Positions 15,767 through 24,203 of a DNA stretch of 60,504 nucleotides are shown piece by piece. The notes under the pieces are model-generated. The model was given only the letters and a program-made list of their open reading frames with translations, did not search any database and was not told the DNA's origin. The stretch's first letter is position 1; each line of letters opens with the position of its first letter. Origin of the DNA: Bacteroidales bacterium (lineage in GTDB: Bacteria > Bacteroidota > Bacteroidia > Bacteroidales > WCHB1-69); NCBI GenBank assembly GCA_017454945.1, contig JAFTCA010000013.1, positions 1 to 60,504 on the forward strand, written 5' to 3'. The translations under genes and the position numbers were made by a program.

Positions 15767-16987
15767 TTAGTTCTCATCTCTCATCTCTCCGTTCTCCGTT
15801 TTCATCTTCCCGGCAATCTTGTCCATGATTAGCGCAATGGCTCCGTCGCCAGTAACATTGCAGGCAGTGCCGAAGCTGTCCATGGCGATGTAGAGGGCGA
15901 TCATCATGCCCTGTTGGTCAACACCGAAGCCCAACATGCTCTGTAGCACGCCTAAGGCCGCCATGATGCTTCCGCCGGGCACACCAGGCGCGGCAATCAT
16001 CACAATGCCGAGCATCAGCACAAAGCCGAGCATCATTGGGAAGTCGTAGGGCATGCCGTTCATCAGCATGATGGCCACAGCACAGGCCGTAATCTTTAAC
16101 GCGCTGCCACACAGGTGGATAGTGGCGCACAACGGCACTACCGCACCGGCAATGTTCTCGCTAACGCCATTTTTGAGCGTTTGTCGCAAGGTGACAGGTA
16201 TGGTGGCCGCCGACGAGCTGGTGCCTAATGCCGTAGCGTAGGCAGGCAACATGTTCAGCAGCAGTCGGAAAGGGTTCTTTTTGACGATGGCCCCGGCAAT
16301 GGCGTACTGCACAATGAGCAGCGCAATGGTGCACGCCAGCACAATGCCGAAGACGATGGCCAGGTTGAGCAGGTCGGAGCCGTTTCCGCCTTCCATGATC
16401 ATCTTGAGGAAAATGCCGAAGATATAGAGCGGCAGCAGCGGGATAATGGCCGACTGGATGCACTTCTCGACAATAATCTTAAAGTAGTTCAACACACCGA
16501 GTAGGGGATTGTCCTTGCCGAACGTGCAGGCGCCAATGCCTAGCAGGAAGGCGAATACCAGCGCCGACATGACATCCATGAGCGGAGGCACGGCAATGCC
16601 GAAGTAGGAGGTGAGCTTGGCTCCTTCACCCGCCGCAAACGAGGTTTCGGGCGACATGATGCGCGACAGAATGCCGGCACCTGTGGCATAGCCCACCATA
16701 CCGCCCACCAGCGTGTCGAGGTAGGCAATGGCCACTGTTATAAGCAACAACTTGCCGGCACCCTGCTTCAGGTCGGCAATGGCAGGCGCTACTAGCCCGA
16801 GAATAATCAACGGAATCATAAACCCCAAAAATTGGCTGAACAAGTCGTTGAAAGTGATAAATATACGCGCAATAGCGACAGGCATGACAAATCCTAATCC
16901 GATGCCTAAGGCAATGGCAATAGCCACCTTCGCCAACAAGGGCATATCATTTAATCTCTTGAACCAACTTTTCTTTTCAGTATCCAT
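15767..16987 (-). CDS. Dicarboxylate/amino acid:cation symporter (DAACS family)
   Basis: Inner-membrane secondary transporter of 406 residues that couples uptake of a dicarboxylate or amino acid to Na+ or H+. It has about eight helices and the re-entrant, serine-rich substrate loop ALGTSSSAATIPVTLRQT, plus the second-half motif GAVVPLCATIHLCGSALK. The frame is open upstream to 17086, but those residues come from simple-repeat DNA; the natural start is the ATG at 16987 (MDTEKKSWFKRLNDMPLLAK). The substrate cannot be decided; the sequence looks closer to the Ser/Thr-type branch than to DctA. It stands alone next to the R/X repeat array. Confidence 0.9.
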   Translation of the reverse strand: MDTEKKSWFKRLNDMPLLAKVAIAIALGIGLGFVMPVAIARIFITFNDLFSQFLGFMIPLIILGLVAPAIADLKQGAGKLLLITVAIAYLDTLVGGMVGYATGAGILSRIMSPETSFAAGEGAKLTSYFGIAVPPLMDVMSALVFAFLLGIGACTFGKDNPLLGVLNYFKIIVEKCIQSAIIPLLPLYIFGIFLKMIMEGGNGSDLLNLAIVFGIVLACTIALLIVQYAIAGAIVKKNPFRLLLNMLPAYATALGTSSSAATIPVTLRQTLKNGVSENIAGAVVPLCATIHLCGSALKITACAVAIMLMNGMPYDFPMMLGFVLMLGIVMIAAPGVPGGSIMAALGVLQSMLGFGVDQQGMMIALYIAMDSFGTACNVTGDGAIALIMDKIAGKMKTENGEMRDEN

Positions 16988-17009
16988 GTCTTGATTTTTT
17001 GATTGGCAA

Positions 17010-17235
17010 ATATACGATATTGTGAAAAACAAAGAACAAAGAACAGAGAACAAAGATAAATTCAAAATTAAAAATTCAAAATTCAAAATTCAGAGAAGTT
17101 GTCTGTTGTTAGTTGTTAGCGATTTTATCACTTCTCACTATTCACTTCTCACTTAATAACCTTCATAACCTTAACTCCTTAGTTTCTTAACTTCTTAACT
17201 TTTCACTTATCACTTCTCATTTTTTTCTTCTCCAT
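17010..17235. repeat. Simple-repeat tract between two divergent genes
   Basis: Degenerate iterations of gaacaaagaaca, attcaaaattcaa, cttaactccttagttt and cacttctcact fill nearly the whole gap. No gene is seen; the promoter for the downstream gene lies at its right edge. Confidence 0.7.
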
Positions 17236-17248
17236 TTCAATTTTTTTC

Positions 17249-17256
17249 TATTTTTG
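17249..17256 (+). promoter_or_regulatory. -7 box of the activase operon
   Basis: TATTTTTG, 38 bases before the ATG at 17295, immediately after a simple-repeat tract. No clear -33 element is seen. Confidence 0.55.
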
Positions 17257-17294
17257 CAGCTCTTAATAATGTTATTTAATAACCCTATTAAATT

Positions 17295-19073
17295 TTGATG
17301 CAACCGACGGAAACACTTTATAATATAGGGATTGACATCGGTTCGACAACGATGAAAACAGTCGTTCTGGATGCTTCCGGAACTTCTGTTTTTTCGGAAT
17401 ACCGTCGCCATTTTGCCGATATCAAAACTACGGCCCGAGAGATTTTCCGTGCCATGAGCGAGCGTATGGGCGACATCCGCTGTCGCGTGGTGCTGACGGG
17501 CTCCGTCGGCATGGGCTATGCCAAACGGATGAAACTGGCTTTCGTCCAGGAGGTTGTGGCGGCGGCTGAAACTATCAAGCGCCGCTATCCCGAAGTGGGC
17601 ACGTTCATCGACATGGGAGGTGAGGACAGCAAAATGATCTTCTTCGAGAAAGGCAAAATTCCCGATATACGCATGAACGGAAGTTGTGCTGGTGGCACGG
17701 GCGCCTTCATCGACCAGACGGCGACGCTGTTGGGCGTTGACACTGCCGAACTGAACACGTTGGCCGCCGCCTCGGAAACCATTTATCCTATTGCTTCCCG
17801 CTGTGGTGTCTTCTCCAAAACCGACATCCAGAACCTGATGAGCCGCAATATCAGTCGCGCAGACATTGCCGCCTCGGTGTTCAACGCCGTGGCTATGCAG
17901 GTGGTGGCGTCGTTGGCCCGTGGCATGGACATCATTCCCAAAGTGTTCTTCTGTGGCGGCCCGTTCGCTTTTCTTCCCGAACTGCAAAAGCATTTCCGCC
18001 GCGTACTCCATCTGGGTGAGTCGGAGTGCTTATTGCCTGACAATGCGCAGTTTATACCTGCCACAGGTTGCGCACTGCTGGCTCCCGAATATGGCCAAGA
18101 AACCATGAGCCTGTCGGCTTTGCAGTCGCTGCAGGATGAATCGTCGAATTCGTCAGCCGGCGATTTCTCAACGCGTCTGGATCCGCTATTCCATTCGGAG
18201 GAGGAGTTCCAGCAGTGGATGTCGTCGAAGAACCTCTATGTCGTGCCCGGCACCTTGTTAGACACGTCAGAACCTGTCAATTGCTTTCTCGGTGTCGATT
18301 CGGGCAGCACTACCACGAAGGTGGTTTTGATGAATGAAAATGGCGAGCTTGTTTATTCTGATTATCAGCGAAATAATGGGGATAGCTTTAAGGCTTTCTT
18401 TAATATGCTAAAAACGCTGCACGCTCATTTTCCACACCCCGAAAATATCGTCATCAAGGCCAGCTGCGTGACCGGCTACGGTGAGAATCTCATCCGCACG
18501 GCGTTCAACTTCGACTATGGCATTGTGGAGACGATGGCGCACTTCATGGCTGCACGGCAGGTGGAACCCAAGGTGTCGTTTGTGCTGGATATTGGTGGTC
18601 AGGACATGAAGGCCATTTTTGTGGAGAACGGCTCCATTCGCAGGATGGAAATTAACGAGGCCTGCTCGTCGGGCTGCGGCTCCTTCATAGAGACTTTCGC
18701 CAACATGATGAACCACCCTGTGGCTGAATTTGCTCGTATGGCCTGCTTTGCGCCGCATCCTTGCGATTTGGGTACGCGCTGCACCGTCTTTATGAACTCG
18801 AAGGTGAAACAAGCAATGCAAGAGGGGGCCTCTGTGGAGGATATTGCGGCTGGTTTTAGCTATTCGGTTGTGAAAAATTGCTTGTTTAAAGTGTTGAAAC
18901 TTAAAAACATAGAAGAACTTGGCAATCATATTGTTGTCCAAGGAGGCACCTTCCGCAACCACAGTATCGTGCGTGCCCTCGAACTGATGACCGGCTGCCA
19001 AGTGTCGTTTTCGGATATGCCAGAACTGATGGGCGCCTACGGAGCCGCGATTTATGCCATGCAAAACCATTAA
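17295..19073 (+). CDS. Acyl-CoA dehydratase activase, tandem BadF/HgdC-type ATPase
   Basis: 592 residues with two ASKHA-fold activase domains in tandem. The first starts YNIGIDIGSTTMKTVVLDASG (about residue 10) and the second NCFLGVDSGSTTTKVVLMNENG (about residue 330). Each has the pair of cysteine motifs that in archetypal activases hold one [4Fe-4S] cluster at the dimer interface: SCAGGTGAF with SRCGVFSK, and ACSSGCGSF with TRCTVFMN. The archetype drives ATP-dependent electron injection into 2-hydroxyacyl-CoA dehydratases. This tandem form pairs with the next gene and its true substrate is unknown. It begins an operon with the following two genes. Confidence 0.9.
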   Translation: MMQPTETLYNIGIDIGSTTMKTVVLDASGTSVFSEYRRHFADIKTTAREIFRAMSERMGDIRCRVVLTGSVGMGYAKRMKLAFVQEVVAAAETIKRRYPEVGTFIDMGGEDSKMIFFEKGKIPDIRMNGSCAGGTGAFIDQTATLLGVDTAELNTLAAASETIYPIASRCGVFSKTDIQNLMSRNISRADIAASVFNAVAMQVVASLARGMDIIPKVFFCGGPFAFLPELQKHFRRVLHLGESECLLPDNAQFIPATGCALLAPEYGQETMSLSALQSLQDESSNSSAGDFSTRLDPLFHSEEEFQQWMSSKNLYVVPGTLLDTSEPVNCFLGVDSGSTTTKVVLMNENGELVYSDYQRNNGDSFKAFFNMLKTLHAHFPHPENIVIKASCVTGYGENLIRTAFNFDYGIVETMAHFMAARQVEPKVSFVLDIGGQDMKAIFVENGSIRRMEINEACSSGCGSFIETFANMMNHPVAEFARMACFAPHPCDLGTRCTVFMNSKVKQAMQEGASVEDIAAGFSYSVVKNCLFKVLKLKNIEELGNHIVVQGGTFRNHSIVRALELMTGCQVSFSDMPELMGAYGAAIYAMQNH

Positions 19074-19087
19074 TTTGCAAAGATTCT

Positions 19088-21571
19088 ATGACTACGCTCG
19101 ATAACCTCATACAAAACAATGCTTATACCTCTGAGTTTGAAATTTGCCCAGGCTGCGAGAATCATTGCACGGTGAAATTGTTTCATTTTCAGAATGGTAA
19201 TACATTTTTCTCGGGTAACAATTGCGAAAAGGTCTATTCCAACACTACCGAAGGGACTCATAAGGGGGTGAATATGTTTGCCGAGAAGTTCCGCCTGCTT
19301 TTTAATCGCAGTGTCGATATGCCAGCCGACGCGCCCACCATCGGTATCCCGCGTGGATTGGGCATTTACGAGAATTATCCCTTCTGGCATACACTGTTTA
19401 CCCATTGCGGCTTCAGGGTGGTGCTGTCGCAAGCCTCCACCAACCGACTCTATGAGACTGGTTTACACTCTATTATGGCCGATAATATCTGCTTCCCCGC
19501 CAAATTGATGCACGGCCATATTCTGAATTTAGTTGAACGCAAAGTGGATAGGATTTTTTATCCATACGTGGTGTACGAGCGTAAGGAAGACAATCATTCG
19601 CGAAATAGTTACAACTGTCCCATTGTGGCGGGCTATGCCGATGTGATTCGCAGTTCGATGGATCCTGCCGCCAAGTATGGTATTCCGTTCGATTCACCCG
19701 TTATCACTTTCAGTTCTGAGTCGTTGACACATAAGTCGTGTGTCGCCTATCTGAAAACGCTGGGTGTGCCAACTGCGCGTGCAAAAGAGGCTGTGGATGC
19801 GGCTATCAAGGCGCAAAACGAATATTTGTCGGCATTGACACGCCGTGCAGCCGATGTGCTGGCGACGGCTGAAAAGGAGAACCGCATGGTGATCGTGCTG
19901 GCAGGCCGGCCCTATCATATCGACCCGCTGATTGAGCACAAAATCTCGCAGGCTATCAGTAACATGGGTGTGGACGTGATTACCGAGAATGTGGCAGCCG
20001 TGGCGGGTGCCGATGTGTATGGCGAGCTCAACGCTGTGACACAGTGGAGTTATCCCAACCGCATTTTTAAGGCTGCCTATTTCGTTGGAAAACACACATA
20101 TAGGAATCTGCACTTCGTGCAACTTACCTCGTTTGGCTGTGGCCCCGACGCCTTCATCTTGGATGAAGTGAATGCCATCCTGAAGCGCTTCGGCAAGAAC
20201 CAGACCATCCTGAAGATTGATGATGTGAACAACATCGGCTCGCTGCGTTTGCGCGTGCGCTCGCTGATTGAGTCGGTGAATACCTTGCCTGCAGCCTCGC
20301 CGCTGCAGCCGACGCACAAAGCGTTTGAGACAACCAGCGTTTTTGGCGAAAGCGACCGCCGCCGCATATTGCTGGCACCTTATTTCGCCGAAGGCTATTC
20401 CGAATTTTTGACGACCCTCTTTGAGGTGGCTGGCTATCAGTTGGTAGTGCTACCTCCTGGCACTCAGCAAGATGCGGAGCGCGGACTGCAATATGCCAAC
20501 AACGATGTCTGCTATCCCGCCACCGTCGTCATCGGCTCGGTGATGAACGCCCTGCTGAGCGGGCGCTACGACCTGGACCAGGTGGCGGTCATTATGACGC
20601 AGACGGGCGGCCAGTGCCGTGCCTCCAACTATTTCTCGCTGATTAAGAACGCCATGGTGTCGGCCGGCATGAAAGACGTGCCCGTCATCTCGCTGGCTTT
20701 GGGCAATGGCGTGCGCAACCAGCAGCCCGGGTTTGTCATCAACTGGACCAAGATGGCGCGTATTGTATTCAATATGATACTTTACGCCGACTGCTTGTCG
20801 AAATTGTTCCATGCCACCGTGGTGCGCGAGAAGGAACCGGGCAGAGCGGCGGCGTTGCAAAAAATCTACACCGACAAGGCGTTGCCGTTGATTAGCCGCC
20901 GCGACTGCAAAGGCCTGCAGCGGCTCATTGGCGAAGCTGCCGCTGAGTTTGCCGCCGTGACCGACACGGAACGCCAAGTGCCCGTGATAGGCATTGTGGG
21001 TGAGATTTATGTGAAGTATAACGGCTTCAGTAACAAGTATGTGGTCAACTGGCTTGAGGAGCATGGGGTAGAGGTGGTGATGCCTGCGCTGATCAATTTC
21101 TTCACTACCAATTTTGTCAATTACCACGTGCAGAAGGAGCAGCATCTGAAGGAGTCGTCGCTGCCGCTGTGGCTCACCGACGGCCTCTACAAGCTGATGC
21201 GCACGACGATGACCAAATTCGACCAGGCCTGTCATGTTCATCCATTCTATCGCCCGTTCAGCAACATTTTCGAGGATGCCCAGCTGGCGCAAAAGGTGGT
21301 GCATTTGGCCGGCGACTTTGGCGAAGGGTGGGACCTGCCCGGCGAAATCAGTCATCTCGCCACTCACGGTGTGAATAATGTGGTTAGCCTGCAGCCATTC
21401 GGTTGCATCGCCAACCATATCATTTCGAAAGGTATTGAAAAGAAAATCAAACAGATATATCCGCAGTTGAGCCTGCTTTTCCTCGATTTCGACAGCAGCA
21501 CGTCCGAGGCCAATGTCTTTAACCGACTTCATTTTATGGTAGAGAATTGCAAGGCCAAGTTAAAAAAATAG
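19088..21571 (+). CDS. Activase-associated protein with DUF2229 and HgdB-like dehydratase domains
   Basis: 827 residues. The N-terminal part (FEICPGCENHCTVKLFHF) and the DUF2229 block (IGIPRGLGIYENYPFWHTLF) are followed by a region related to the D/B subunits of 2-hydroxyglutaryl-CoA dehydratase, with conserved cysteines (NDVCYPATVVIGSV, QTGGQCRASNYFSL) and a C-terminal repeat of the fold (GFSNKYVVNWLEEHGVEVVMP, LQPFGCIANHIISKG). In many Firmicutes this and the tandem activase are one protein of about 1400 residues; here they are separate genes 14 bases apart. Function unknown; an ATP-driven low-potential reductase is the best guess from the domains. Confidence 0.86.
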   Translation: MTTLDNLIQNNAYTSEFEICPGCENHCTVKLFHFQNGNTFFSGNNCEKVYSNTTEGTHKGVNMFAEKFRLLFNRSVDMPADAPTIGIPRGLGIYENYPFWHTLFTHCGFRVVLSQASTNRLYETGLHSIMADNICFPAKLMHGHILNLVERKVDRIFYPYVVYERKEDNHSRNSYNCPIVAGYADVIRSSMDPAAKYGIPFDSPVITFSSESLTHKSCVAYLKTLGVPTARAKEAVDAAIKAQNEYLSALTRRAADVLATAEKENRMVIVLAGRPYHIDPLIEHKISQAISNMGVDVITENVAAVAGADVYGELNAVTQWSYPNRIFKAAYFVGKHTYRNLHFVQLTSFGCGPDAFILDEVNAILKRFGKNQTILKIDDVNNIGSLRLRVRSLIESVNTLPAASPLQPTHKAFETTSVFGESDRRRILLAPYFAEGYSEFLTTLFEVAGYQLVVLPPGTQQDAERGLQYANNDVCYPATVVIGSVMNALLSGRYDLDQVAVIMTQTGGQCRASNYFSLIKNAMVSAGMKDVPVISLALGNGVRNQQPGFVINWTKMARIVFNMILYADCLSKLFHATVVREKEPGRAAALQKIYTDKALPLISRRDCKGLQRLIGEAAAEFAAVTDTERQVPVIGIVGEIYVKYNGFSNKYVVNWLEEHGVEVVMPALINFFTTNFVNYHVQKEQHLKESSLPLWLTDGLYKLMRTTMTKFDQACHVHPFYRPFSNIFEDAQLAQKVVHLAGDFGEGWDLPGEISHLATHGVNNVVSLQPFGCIANHIISKGIEKKIKQIYPQLSLLFLDFDSSTSEANVFNRLHFMVENCKAKLKK

Positions 21572-21577
21572 CGAATT

Positions 21578-22222
21578 ATGGCAAAAAATGAACAGTTGGA
21601 GGCCAAGATACTCCAGACGGCAGAAGAGTTGTTCCTTGAAAAAGGTTTTGATGCCACTTCCACCACCGACATCGCCCGAAAAGTGGGATGTAATCAGGCA
21701 TTGGTGCATTACTATTATCGTACCAAAGAGAATCTTTTCTTCCAGATTTTCTCGAAAAAATTCAATCTGCTGATGAGCTACATCAACGCAGGTCTGCAAG
21801 GTACCGATTCGCTGGAGCAGGTCATCCAACGATTCATCGACTTCTATTTCAACATCCTGAGCAGCAACCGCAACTTGCCGTTTTTCATGATTAACGAGCT
21901 GATAATGAATCCCGAACGCCGCCGCTATCTGTACGATTTCATGAATCAGCATGCCGATAGCAACAGCTATTATCAGCGCATGGAAGATCTCGTCCAAAAG
22001 GAAGTTCAAAAAGGCACCATCCGCCCCATAACAGCCATTACGCTCATCTTGGACATGATCTCACTGATAGTCTTCACCTTCGTGTCGCTGCCCATGTATA
22101 GCGATTTCTTCCTCCAAAGCGAAGAGGAGATACAATATTATCTTGAACAACGCAAAGAGGAGATTAAGACACTGATAATGAGAGGAGTGTTTACAATTCA
22201 CGATTCACAATTCAATTTATAA
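21578..22222 (+). CDS. TetR/AcrR family transcriptional regulator
   Basis: 214-residue regulator with a typical N-terminal helix-turn-helix (ILQTAEELFLEKGFDATSTTDIARKVGCNQALVHYYYRTKENLF) and an all-helical ligand domain. It begins six bases after the stop of the HgdB-like gene, so it is the third gene of that operon and may control it; this is an inference from position. The C-terminal dozen residues (FTIHDSQFNL) run into the simple-repeat DNA that follows, which suggests that the stop codon has moved into repeat sequence. Confidence 0.9.
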   Translation: MAKNEQLEAKILQTAEELFLEKGFDATSTTDIARKVGCNQALVHYYYRTKENLFFQIFSKKFNLLMSYINAGLQGTDSLEQVIQRFIDFYFNILSSNRNLPFFMINELIMNPERRRYLYDFMNQHADSNSYYQRMEDLVQKEVQKGTIRPITAITLILDMISLIVFTFVSLPMYSDFFLQSEEEIQYYLEQRKEEIKTLIMRGVFTIHDSQFNL

Positions 22223-22400
22223 TTTATAATTTACAATTAATATTACTTTATAACTTAATAATACTTAACTCCTTAGTTCCTTAACTTCTTAACTCTTCAC
22301 TTTTCATCTCTCCGTTCTCATCTCTCCGTTCTCATCTCTCCGTTCTCATCTCTCATCTCTCATCTCTCATCTCTCATCTCTCATCTCCGTCTATAGTCTC
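22196..22400. repeat. CT-rich and AT-rich simple-repeat tract
   Basis: Starts within the last codons of the TetR gene. Contains attcacaattcaatttataattta, then cttaactccttagttccttaac, then tandem tctcatctctccgt and about six tctcatc units (22320-22388). No gene or structured element is seen. Confidence 0.75.
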
Positions 22401-22488
22401 ATTATTAACACTTTTTCTTACTTTTTCCACAGAAATAGTGTGTAAAAATAAAGTTTTCCACATCGCCATTTTTTATTTCTATTTCTAT

Positions 22489-22496
22489 TATTTTTG
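22489..22496 (+). promoter_or_regulatory. -7 box of dnaB
   Basis: TATTTTTG, about 112 bases before the ATG at 22608. The leader has no obvious structure. Confidence 0.5.
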
Positions 22497-22607
22497 CCCT
22501 CGGTTTTAACACCAAATCCCTTCTTTCGTTTCGTAAAGCGTACAAATATGCACTTTGTGTAGGGAGATGTTATCGCTTCATTATTAATATTTTAGAGAGT
22601 AAAGAGT

Positions 22608-24203
22608 ATGGAAACAAGCAAGACCACTGAGCGTAAAACGGAGAACAAAATGTCTTATAACACTGTAGAATCCACGTTGGGTGTAACTGGCAAGCTGACG
22701 CCGCAAGCCGTAGAGTTTGAGGAGGCGGTTTTGGGTGCCATGATGATTGATGTCAATGCGGTGGGTGAGATCGTGGATATGCTGGACAGCAAGATGTTCT
22801 ATAAAGAGGCGCATCAGGTTATTTATGAGGCGATTAGAGATCTTTTCAAAAATAACGAACCCGTTGACTTGCTGACCGTTACCAATGCGCTGCGCAAGAA
22901 GAAAAAACTTGAATTTGTGGGCGGCCCTTCCTATTTGGCCTTCCTCACCAACCGTGTGGCTTCGGCGGCCAACATTGAATACCACGCCCGCATCGTGATT
23001 GAGAAGTATGTTCTTCGAGAACTGATTTCCAACTGTAACGAGACGATTAAGAAAGCCTACGACGAGTCGAATGATGTGCTGGAAGTGCTGGATCAGGCGG
23101 AGGAGAGAATGTATTCTATCGCACATGATAATTTCAAGAGTGACAGCAAGTTGCTGAGCCATGTGGTGGAAATGGCTATCGGTGAGTTGGAGGAGATGAA
23201 CAAAAATACCGAACAATATTCGGGTGTGCCCACGGGTTTGACTTCACTCGACTCCAAAATCGGTGGCTGGCAGAAATCCGACCTTATTATTATTGCCGCC
23301 CGTCCTGGTATGGGTAAAACCTCGTTGGTGCTCACGCTGGCTCGCAATGCCGCCATCGACTTCAACAAGCCAGTGGCTCTCTTCTCGCTGGAAATGTCTG
23401 CTACACAGTTGGTTCACCGTCTTTTCTCCATCGAGTCGGGTATTGACTCGGAGAAGATTTCGCGCGGACGTCTCTCTCAAGATGAATGGATTCAGCTGAT
23501 GGATAAGATTAGAACGGTAGCCAGCAATGATAATCTGATTATTGATGATACACCGGCGCTGAGCGTGTTTGATTTGCGTGCCAAGTGCCGCCGTTTGAAG
23601 AAGAAATATGACGTTCAATTGATTATTGTCGATTACCTGCAACTGATGCAAGGACAGCGTGAAGGCGATAAGAATAAGGGTAATCGTGAACAGGAAATTA
23701 GCTATATCTCTCGTTCGTTGAAGGCTTTAGCCAAGGAGTTGAAAGTGCCCGTCATCGCCCTGTCGCAGTTGTCGCGTGCAGTGGAGACCCGTTCGGCTAC
23801 GAAGCGTCCTGAGTTGTCCGACTTGCGTGAGTCGGGTTCTATCGAGCAGGATGCCGACATGGTAATGTTCATCTATCGTCCCGAGTATTACAAGTTGGAT
23901 AAGTTTGAAGATGATATGCCTTCGAAAGGCTTGGCCGACTTGATTATCAAGAAGAACCGTCATGGTGCCACGGCTGATATCCGTGTTCGCTTCGACAGCC
24001 AGTTCACGAAGTTTGCAGACATGAACGAATCGCTTGATTACAATAGCGGTATGACTGTAACCGACAATCCCAATGCCGGTATCAGCGCCAATGACCAGTT
24101 TGACAATGTGCCTACGGTTACTTATTCGTCAAGTATGAATAATGATCTTGGTGATATGAACGCCAATGACCAGTTTGACAATGCGGAAGGCATGCCGTTC
24201 TAA
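22608..24203 (+). CDS. dnaB: Replicative DNA helicase DnaB
   Basis: Hexameric 5'-3' helicase that unwinds DNA at the replication fork. 531 residues: N-terminal helical collar (TPQAVEFEEAVLGAMMIDVN onward), linker, and RecA-like domain with P-loop ARPGMGKT (231-238), DYLQLMQG Walker B region and the ALSQLSRAVETR and DLRESGSIEQDADMV motifs. No intein is present. A second ATG at 22650 (MSYNTVES) could be the start. The C-terminal tail carries the word ANDQFDN twice, encoded by an exact 21-base duplication. The gene ends overlapping the oppositely oriented recG by four bases. Confidence 0.97.
   Translation: METSKTTERKTENKMSYNTVESTLGVTGKLTPQAVEFEEAVLGAMMIDVNAVGEIVDMLDSKMFYKEAHQVIYEAIRDLFKNNEPVDLLTVTNALRKKKKLEFVGGPSYLAFLTNRVASAANIEYHARIVIEKYVLRELISNCNETIKKAYDESNDVLEVLDQAEERMYSIAHDNFKSDSKLLSHVVEMAIGELEEMNKNTEQYSGVPTGLTSLDSKIGGWQKSDLIIIAARPGMGKTSLVLTLARNAAIDFNKPVALFSLEMSATQLVHRLFSIESGIDSEKISRGRLSQDEWIQLMDKIRTVASNDNLIIDDTPALSVFDLRAKCRRLKKKYDVQLIIVDYLQLMQGQREGDKNKGNREQEISYISRSLKALAKELKVPVIALSQLSRAVETRSATKRPELSDLRESGSIEQDADMVMFIYRPEYYKLDKFEDDMPSKGLADLIIKKNRHGATADIRVRFDSQFTKFADMNESLDYNSGMTVTDNPNAGISANDQFDNVPTVTYSSSMNNDLGDMNANDQFDNAEGMPF

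Noticed and set aside
16988..17086. The 33-residue N-terminal extension of the DAACS symporter
   Set aside because: It is translated simple-repeat DNA; the natural start is 16987.
18408..19070. 220-codon open frame opposite the activase gene
   Set aside because: Same kind of shadow, no family and no promoter.
20450..21532. 360-codon open frame opposite the HgdB-like gene
   Set aside because: Antisense shadow caused by codon bias, with no recognisable motif.
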